A DNA stretch of 63,617 nt from JAHIZC01 sp043813305. GTDB lineage: Bacteria > Omnitrophota > Gorgyraeia > Gygaellales > Profunditerraquicolaceae. Position numbers and translations under genes: made by a program. Positions 58,866 through 63,617 of this stretch are shown piece after piece. Where the stretch lies: NCBI GenBank assembly GCA_043813305.1, contig JBDRLC010000059.1, positions 1 to 63,617 on the forward strand, given 5' to 3'. Positions within the stretch are counted from its first letter, which is position 1, and the number at the start of each line of letters is the position of its first letter. The notes beneath the pieces were generated by a model that searched no databases, had not been told where the DNA came from, and saw nothing but the letters and a program-made list of their open reading frames with translations.

Positions 58866-58933
58866 CAAAAAATTATATTTTAAACCGGGCTGCTTTTAAT
58901 TTAATTCATCCTCCTCCAGGTAGCAACCCGGTT
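58866..58933 (-). terminator. Hairpin with U-rich tail after plsY
   Basis: On the minus strand AACCGGGTTGC pairs with GCAGCCCGGTT (58883-58893 with 58923-58933, one G-U) and is followed by TTAAAATATAATTTTTT. The 29-nt loop contains GGAGGAGGATG followed by AAT TAA, a ribosome binding site with a two-codon reading frame. It may terminate the plsY transcript or regulate the small gene at 58514. The rest of the 58850-59086 gap holds an AAATCTTT hairpin and no gene. Confidence 0.5.
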
Positions 58934-59086
58934 ATCCCCTTAAGCTTCATGGCTGGTGGGGAGAGCTTTATTTAAATCTTTTTTAAAGATTTTAAGAACA
59001 TGGTATAAAAATTCAACTTCCTATTAAGTATAACATCTATTTTTACCTGTTTTCAAGTCTATCAAGGAGTTAAAAGAAAGCGTTTT

Positions 59087-59722
59087 CTATTTCTTTTTAA
59101 AAGATACGCGCTTCTCCCGTCCTTGAAATATCCTGATAATATTAGGCCTATGGCGGATGATCACAATAGCCGAGAGTAAAATAGTAAATAGCACTAAGAC
59201 TTTGTATTCCGTAAATAGAAAAGTATATATCGGTATTGCCGCAGCTGTCAAAATTGAGGCTAAAGAAACTATTCTCGCACTTAGAAATACCGCTAACCAA
59301 GTTAGAACTGACAAGATTAAAATCAGTTTCAATCCGATTATCTTAAGCGCTAAACCCAATAATACCCCTAAAGATGTAGCTACCCCCTTGCCGCCATTAA
59401 ATCTCAAAAATATTGTCCAGATATGTCCACAGACACAACTTAATCCCAAAATAATCAGTAAAGTCTCTTCAGTGGTATGGGTGGCTCTTGGAATCAGAGT
59501 ATTCCCGATTATAAAAACGCAGAAAAAACCCTTGAGCATATCCAGAAAGAGGACCGTTACTCCCGCCCTCTTCCCTAATACCCTGAGCGCATTGGTTGCG
59601 CCTACGTTACCTGAACCGAACTTACGGATATCTATATTTTTGATAATCCTGCCGAAAATATACGCTGTCGGAATGGAACCGATCAGATAACTAACGACTA
59701 TTCCTAGAATTATCCAAAGCAT
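59087..59722 (-). CDS. plsY: Acyl-phosphate glycerol-3-phosphate acyltransferase PlsY
   Basis: A 211-residue membrane enzyme that makes lysophosphatidic acid, the first step of phospholipid synthesis, from acyl phosphate. Motifs are SYLIGSIPTAYIFG, the KFGSGNVGATNALRVLGK region and FRFNGGKGVATSLGVLLG. Five hydrophobic segments. It overlaps the upstream pgsA by about 30 bp, so lipid headgroup and acyl steps are co-transcribed. Confidence 0.96.
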   Translation of the reverse strand: MLWIILGIVVSYLIGSIPTAYIFGRIIKNIDIRKFGSGNVGATNALRVLGKRAGVTVLFLDMLKGFFCVFIIGNTLIPRATHTTEETLLIILGLSCVCGHIWTIFLRFNGGKGVATSLGVLLGLALKIIGLKLILILSVLTWLAVFLSARIVSLASILTAAAIPIYTFLFTEYKVLVLFTILLSAIVIIRHRPNIIRIFQGREKRVSFKKK

Positions 59723-60254
59723 ATAGTATCTTAAATCCCTTCTTTATATAATCTATCCCCGAAAAAACCGTAAAGAATATAGCCGGCCACCAGATATAAT
59801 ATACGTATTTTAGCTGTAAAAGCACGGCGATTACTGAGGCCATTTGGAAAGTAGTTGTAAGTTTGCCCCATCTGGTAGAGTGGATATCTATATTCTCTTT
59901 AATCAAAAAAATCACCAAGGCCCCTAACAAAATAATCGCGTCTCTGCTGATTACTATAAAGGTGACCCAAAAAGGAAAACTCAGGGGCAATTTACTGTTC
60001 TGCGAAAGAAAGATAAACGCGCTCATCAATAGAAGCTTATCCCCCAACGGATCCAGCACCAAGCCTGCTTTAGAAATTTGTTTTGACTTTCTGGCAATAT
60101 AACCGTCTACTGCGTCTGAGATCACGCCTAAAATAAAGATACCCAAAGCTACTAATCGCAGATACTCTCTTTGCGGCGAATAGTAAATTAGGCTGGCGAT
60201 AAAGAAAGGAACGCTCAAGATCCGAAAGGTAGAGATTTTATTTGCGATATTCAT
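59691..60254 (-). CDS. pgsA: CDP-diacylglycerol--glycerol-3-phosphate phosphatidyltransferase
   Basis: A 187-residue membrane protein with the CDP-alcohol phosphotransferase signature: DAVDGYIARKSKQISKAGLV followed by LDPLGDK, that is D-G-x2-A-R-x8-G-x3-D-x3-D, the metal site of the family. It makes phosphatidylglycerol phosphate. The start ATG (60252-60254) directly follows the palindromic repeat arm CTAACGGG; there is no other ribosome binding site. Glycerol-phosphate specificity is inferred from size and context. Confidence 0.9.
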   Translation of the reverse strand: MNIANKISTFRILSVPFFIASLIYYSPQREYLRLVALGIFILGVISDAVDGYIARKSKQISKAGLVLDPLGDKLLLMSAFIFLSQNSKLPLSFPFWVTFIVISRDAIILLGALVIFLIKENIDIHSTRWGKLTTTFQMASVIAVLLQLKYVYYIWWPAIFFTVFSGIDYIKKGFKILYALDNSRNSR

Positions 60255-60300
60255 CCCGTTAGAAAATTAACCAATCCTGCTAGATATTTTCTAACGGGAT
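60253..60300. repeat. 48-bp palindromic element between lepB and pgsA
   Basis: ATCCCGTTAGAAAAT (60253-60267) and ATTTTCTAACGGGAT (60286-60300) are perfect 15-bp arms around an 18-nt spacer. It fills the whole gap between the lepB stop and the pgsA ATG and is the best-preserved copy of the CCCGTTAGAAAT family here. Confidence 0.85.
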
Positions 60301-60876
60301 TCATTGTATCATCCTTATCCGCTTAGGCGGCCAATAGATTACCAGGGCTCTCCCTAAAATATCCTCTCTTGGCACAAATCCCCAATACCGGCTATCCTTA
60401 GATGATGCGGAATTATCCCCTAAGACAAAATAACTGTCATCGGGGACGGTTACTTTATTACCTTCCCTGCCAAAACCACCGTAGTTATAGTAGAAGGTCG
60501 TGCCAAAGATAGACTCTAAACTCGGTTTACCATTGATAAAAATCGAACCATTTTTAATCTCTACTGTTTCGCCGGGCAGCCCAATCAATCTCTTGATAAA
60601 ATCTTTTTTTCTGTCCTGCGGATAGATAAAAACAATAACGTCACCTCTTCCGGGGTCTCTTAAGGCAGGCAATCTAAGTCCGGTAAAAGGCACCTTTGCT
60701 CCGTAAATAAATTTATTTACCAGTATTATATCCCCTTCTAAAAGTGTCGGGCGCATAGAACCTGTAGGGATCTTGAATGCCTGCACCACAAATGTACGCA
60801 CGATCATCGCCAGGATAAAAGCGATTACAATAGACTCGACCCATTCGCGAATAACTGACTTCTTTTTGATGCTCAT
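60301..60876 (-). CDS. lepB: Signal peptidase I
   Basis: About 191 residues from the ATG at 60876, which overlaps the lepA stop (ATGA) and has a GGAGG site. One N-terminal membrane helix, catalytic Ser in the motif PTGSMRPTLLEGD, and catalytic Lys region RGDVIVFIYPQDRKKDFIKRL; later GDNSASSKDSRYWGFV. It removes signal peptides of exported proteins, including those of the fibre region. An ATG at 61002 in the same frame lies inside lepA and is unlikely. Confidence 0.95.
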   Translation of the reverse strand: MSIKKKSVIREWVESIVIAFILAMIVRTFVVQAFKIPTGSMRPTLLEGDIILVNKFIYGAKVPFTGLRLPALRDPGRGDVIVFIYPQDRKKDFIKRLIGLPGETVEIKNGSIFINGKPSLESIFGTTFYYNYGGFGREGNKVTVPDDSYFVLGDNSASSKDSRYWGFVPREDILGRALVIYWPPKRIRMIQ

Positions 60877-62669
60877 ATTTTCAGTACCTCCAAAAAAGCC
60901 TCCTGAGGAATCTGGACCTTGCCAAAACGCTTCAGCCTCTTCTTTCCCTTCTTCTGCTCCTCCCATAGTTTTCTTTTTCGGGTAATATCGCCTCCGTAGC
61001 ATTTAGCCGTAACGTGTTTTCCCACAGCGCGGATCTTTTCAGATGCTAAAATCTTGCCTCCCACCATTGCTTGAACACTAACCTCAAATACTTGACGGGG
61101 AATCAAATCTTTTAATTTTCTGGTCAATGCCCTGGCCCTACTAATCACCTTATCTTTATGCATCAGCGAGGAGAAGGCATCACAGATCACTGAATTTAAC
61201 ATCACGTCAAGTTTGACTAAATCGCAAGGGAAATAGCCTTGGAATTCGTAATCTATAGAACCGTATCCTCTGGTAAGAGATTTTATCCGATCATAAAAAT
61301 CAACAATAATCTCAGATAAGGGTATTTCAAACACCAGCTTTACCCTGTCCTCTCCGAGATAATCGCTAGACTTAAAAGAACCCCTGCGCGACTTAGCTAG
61401 TTCACAGACTAAATCTATCGTATCGATGGGAATGATCACCAACAACGTCACATAAGGCTCTTGTGCCTCTTCTATATCCTGCACAGGCGGTAATTTTGCC
61501 GGCGTATCTACTTCTATAAGATCTCCATTTTTTGTCTTCACCTTATAAACTACATTAGGTACGGTCAATATCAGATTTAAATCGTACTCCCTCTCCAAAC
61601 GCTCCTGGACTATCTCCATATGCAGGAGCCCTAAGAATCCGCATCGAAACCCCATACCGAAAGACTGGCTGTTTTCAGGTTCCGCAACAAAAGAAGCATC
61701 GGAAAGCTTCATCTTCTCCATTGCCTCCCTTAAATTTACAAAGTCACCCGGGTTTACCGGATATATACCGCAGAATACAAGCGGTTTTAATTGGCGGAAG
61801 CCGGGCAAAGCTTCTTTACAGGGATTCTTGATATCGGTCATCGTATCTCCGATTAAAATCTGGCGAGGATCGCGTATGTTTGCCGTAAAATAACCTACCT
61901 CTCCGCAGGATAAAGAATCAACTTGGGAATATTGAAGATTTTTAAAAACACCAAGCTCTTCTATTTTATGTGTCTCCTTTAAATGCATCAATCTTGCCTG
62001 GGTATGCTTATCCAGCTTTCCGTCTACAACTCTGACAAAGATTACCGCACCTTTATAATTATCAAAACGGCAGTCAAAGATTAATGCCTTCAGGGGATTA
62101 TGGGCCTCTCCTTGGGGATGCGGGATATCTTTAGTAATCCTCTCTAATATTTCTTTTACGCCGGTACCTTCCTTAGCGGAAACCAGAATTATATCTTCCT
62201 CTCTGAATCCTAAGACATCGACTATCTGCCTCCTGACGCGGGCAACATCTGCACTAGCTAAATCGATCTTATTTATTACCGGTATAACCTTTAAGTCATT
62301 GTCGCGGGCAAGGTAATAATTCGCTACTGTCTGAGCTTCGATACCCTGTCCCGCGTCTATAACCAACACCGCTCCCTCGCAGGCAGCTAATGACTTGGAT
62401 ACTTCATAGGTAAAATCTACGTGACCGGGAGTATCAATAAGGTTTAAGACATATTCTTTACCGGAATCCGCCTTATACGCTAACCGCACCATCGAAGCCT
62501 TGATCGTGATTCCGCGCTCTTTCTCTAAATCCATATCATCCAAGAGCTGATCGCCTTTATGCTTCCGATCTATCGCTCCGGTCAGCTCCAGCATCCTATC
62601 GGCCAGAGTCGATTTACCGTGATCGATATGCGCGATAATACTGAAATTGCGGATAATCTCTTTATTCAT
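60873..62669 (-). CDS. lepA: Elongation factor 4 (LepA)
   Basis: A 598-residue translational GTPase with G1 IIAHIDHGKSTLADRML, G3 LIDTPGHVDFTYEVSKSL, G4 NKIDLA, and the LepA-specific C-terminal domain (LWEEQKKGKKRLKRFGKVQI). It acts on the ribosome under stress or during assembly. Pairing with lepB is the same as in E. coli. Length is normal. Confidence 0.97.
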   Translation of the reverse strand: MNKEIIRNFSIIAHIDHGKSTLADRMLELTGAIDRKHKGDQLLDDMDLEKERGITIKASMVRLAYKADSGKEYVLNLIDTPGHVDFTYEVSKSLAACEGAVLVIDAGQGIEAQTVANYYLARDNDLKVIPVINKIDLASADVARVRRQIVDVLGFREEDIILVSAKEGTGVKEILERITKDIPHPQGEAHNPLKALIFDCRFDNYKGAVIFVRVVDGKLDKHTQARLMHLKETHKIEELGVFKNLQYSQVDSLSCGEVGYFTANIRDPRQILIGDTMTDIKNPCKEALPGFRQLKPLVFCGIYPVNPGDFVNLREAMEKMKLSDASFVAEPENSQSFGMGFRCGFLGLLHMEIVQERLEREYDLNLILTVPNVVYKVKTKNGDLIEVDTPAKLPPVQDIEEAQEPYVTLLVIIPIDTIDLVCELAKSRRGSFKSSDYLGEDRVKLVFEIPLSEIIVDFYDRIKSLTRGYGSIDYEFQGYFPCDLVKLDVMLNSVICDAFSSLMHKDKVISRARALTRKLKDLIPRQVFEVSVQAMVGGKILASEKIRAVGKHVTAKCYGGDITRKRKLWEEQKKGKKRLKRFGKVQIPQEAFLEVLKI

Positions 62670-62675
62670 CCTGAC

Positions 62676-63332
62676 CTACTTTTTGATCTCTTCAAGCACC
62701 TTATCTACAACCTCGCTGATTGTCATCTTAGTGGTATCTATACAGATTGCATCCTCGGCTTTTCTTAGAGGAGCGATTTTACGCGTGGAATCAATTGTAT
62801 CTCGATTATGGATATCTAACTCTACGTCACTCAAACTTATATCCTGCCCGGAGTCATGCAATTCTTTATGGCGTCGCCTGGTTCTTTCACTAAAATTTGC
62901 ATCCAGATAAAATTTTTTATCGGCTTCGGGAAATACCACTGTACCAATATCCCTTCCGTCTAAAACAGAATCATGCTGCCGGCCTAAAGCCCTCTGCAAT
63001 CCCAACATTACCTCTCGCACCTCTTTAATCTTGGCAATATCAGAGACGAATCTGCTAATATACGGCTGCCGTATGTCTCTGGAGACGTCCTTACCGTCGA
63101 GTAATATTCTTAAAGAAGAATCGGGATTATTTGCAAGATCAATAACGGTAATCTTGGCGACCTCAATGATTCCCACTGTATCTTCGATATCAACCTTCTC
63201 TCCTAGAACTTTCAGAGTCAAAGCCCGATACATTGCGCCAGTATCAATATAAAGAAAGCCCAGTTTCTGGGCTACTATTTTGGAGACCGTGCTCTTACCG
63301 GCACCAGCAGGGCCATCGATGGCAATGATCAT
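62676..63332 (-). CDS. cmk: Cytidylate kinase
   Basis: A 218-residue kinase making CDP and dCDP. P-loop AIDGPAGAGKSTVSKIVA, YIDTGAMYRALTLK, LDGRDIGTVVFPEADKKFYL and the C-terminal IDTTKMTISEVVDKV are typical. It starts 2 bp after the tyrA stop, an arrangement like the aroA/tyrA-cmk neighbourhoods in other bacteria. Confidence 0.96.
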   Translation of the reverse strand: MIIAIDGPAGAGKSTVSKIVAQKLGFLYIDTGAMYRALTLKVLGEKVDIEDTVGIIEVAKITVIDLANNPDSSLRILLDGKDVSRDIRQPYISRFVSDIAKIKEVREVMLGLQRALGRQHDSVLDGRDIGTVVFPEADKKFYLDANFSERTRRRHKELHDSGQDISLSDVELDIHNRDTIDSTRKIAPLRKAEDAICIDTTKMTISEVVDKVLEEIKK

Positions 63333-63334
63333 GC

Positions 63335-63617
63335 TTAATCTAAGCTATCCCTTTTCTCTTTGGCAACTCTTAGTATCGAAGCGAGATACCGCTTATCGTT
63401 CTTCTGTATCGCTAAGTTTATCTTTGATAAGTTATCCTGTAATATTTTTATGTTACGAGAAATATTATTCTTATTGCTAAAGATTATATCTGTCCAGAGC
63501 TCGCCTCCTGATGAGGCGATACGCGTAGTATCCTTAAGTCCGCAAGCGGCAAATCTTAAGTACTTGCGAGGTATGGCTCCCATCAACGAAAAAGCTGCTA
63601 TATGCGGCAGGTGGCTG
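63335..63617 (-). CDS. tyrA: Prephenate dehydrogenase, C-terminal part (cut by the window edge)
   Basis: The frame is open through the right edge and ends at 63335. The visible ~94 residues include SHLPHIAAFSLMGAIPRKY and FAACGLKDTTRIASSGGELW, typical of the C-terminal dimerisation domain of TyrA. The enzyme makes 4-hydroxyphenylpyruvate for tyrosine. The start lies outside the window. Confidence 0.9.
   Translation of the reverse strand, partial: SHLPHIAAFSLMGAIPRKYLRFAACGLKDTTRIASSGGELWTDIIFSNKNNISRNIKILQDNLSKINLAIQKNDKRYLASILRVAKEKRDSLD

Overview
This window most likely comes from an uncultured bacterium of the PVC superphylum, probably Omnitrophota (former candidate division OP3). Two things suggest this: the 16S rRNA fragment at the left edge carries the GGCTGCAGTCGAG version of the 338 region, and the gene set is Gram-negative with a meso-diaminopimelate wall, type IV pilus ATPases and lipoprotein enzymes. 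The phylum call is an inference. Almost every gene lies on the minus strand; only a large carbohydrate enzyme (45185-48421) and a pair of small genes behind a riboswitch (51697-52271) lie on the plus strand.

Layout, left to right. (1) 1-866: the 5' part of a 16S gene with promoter, boxA and a hairpin-rich leader. (2) 867-7754: a pilus-motor operon (diguanylate-cyclase-like sensor, free-standing MshEN domain, two PilB-type ATPases, PilC). (3) 7741-15065: a rod-shape operon (mreB-mreC-mreD-mrdA-rodA) plus a radical SAM gene. (4) 15083-25225: aroA, a coiled-coil protein, and a yggS-proC-mtnP-ileS-dksA-lspA-lgt-rluD operon. (5) 25495-41793: a nearly complete dcw cell-wall/division cluster from mraZ to ftsA, with an MraZ operator but no ftsZ after ftsA. 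(6) 41874-44586: ribF, a PilZ gene broken by one stop codon, a PEBP protein and two small genes. (7) 44636-45162: an inverted-repeat region and a candidate structured RNA. (8) 45185-58472: an accessory envelope region. (9) 58514-63617: a small unknown gene, then plsY, pgsA, lepB, lepA, cmk and the end of tyrA.

The accessory region is the most novel part. A minus-strand operon encodes a three-module exported subunit, a pilin-like protein with two strong ribosome binding sites, a periplasmic-chaperone-like protein and a predicted beta-barrel. The barrel has an N-terminal TPR, a secretin-N0-like domain and two C-terminal Ig-like domains. This looks like a chaperone-usher-type fibre system with an unusual usher. 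Its promoter follows an attenuator-like leader. Next to it a c-di-GMP-I-like riboswitch, split by a 40-nt insertion, precedes a ribbon-helix-helix-like regulator and a small exported protein whose N-terminus resembles the pilin's. With the sensor cyclase, the MshEN domains and the PilZ gene, this points to c-di-GMP control of surface structures.

The second theme is short fold-back repeats. One family of about 50-bp palindromes (arms CCCGTTAGAAAT/ATTTCTAACGGG) sits at starts and junctions of genes (aroA, pgsA, murC/murB; a look-alike at murG) and in frame inside mraY, and copies flank and perhaps interrupt the riboswitch. Other repeats are read in frame in yggS, ileS and murF or fill gaps inside operons.
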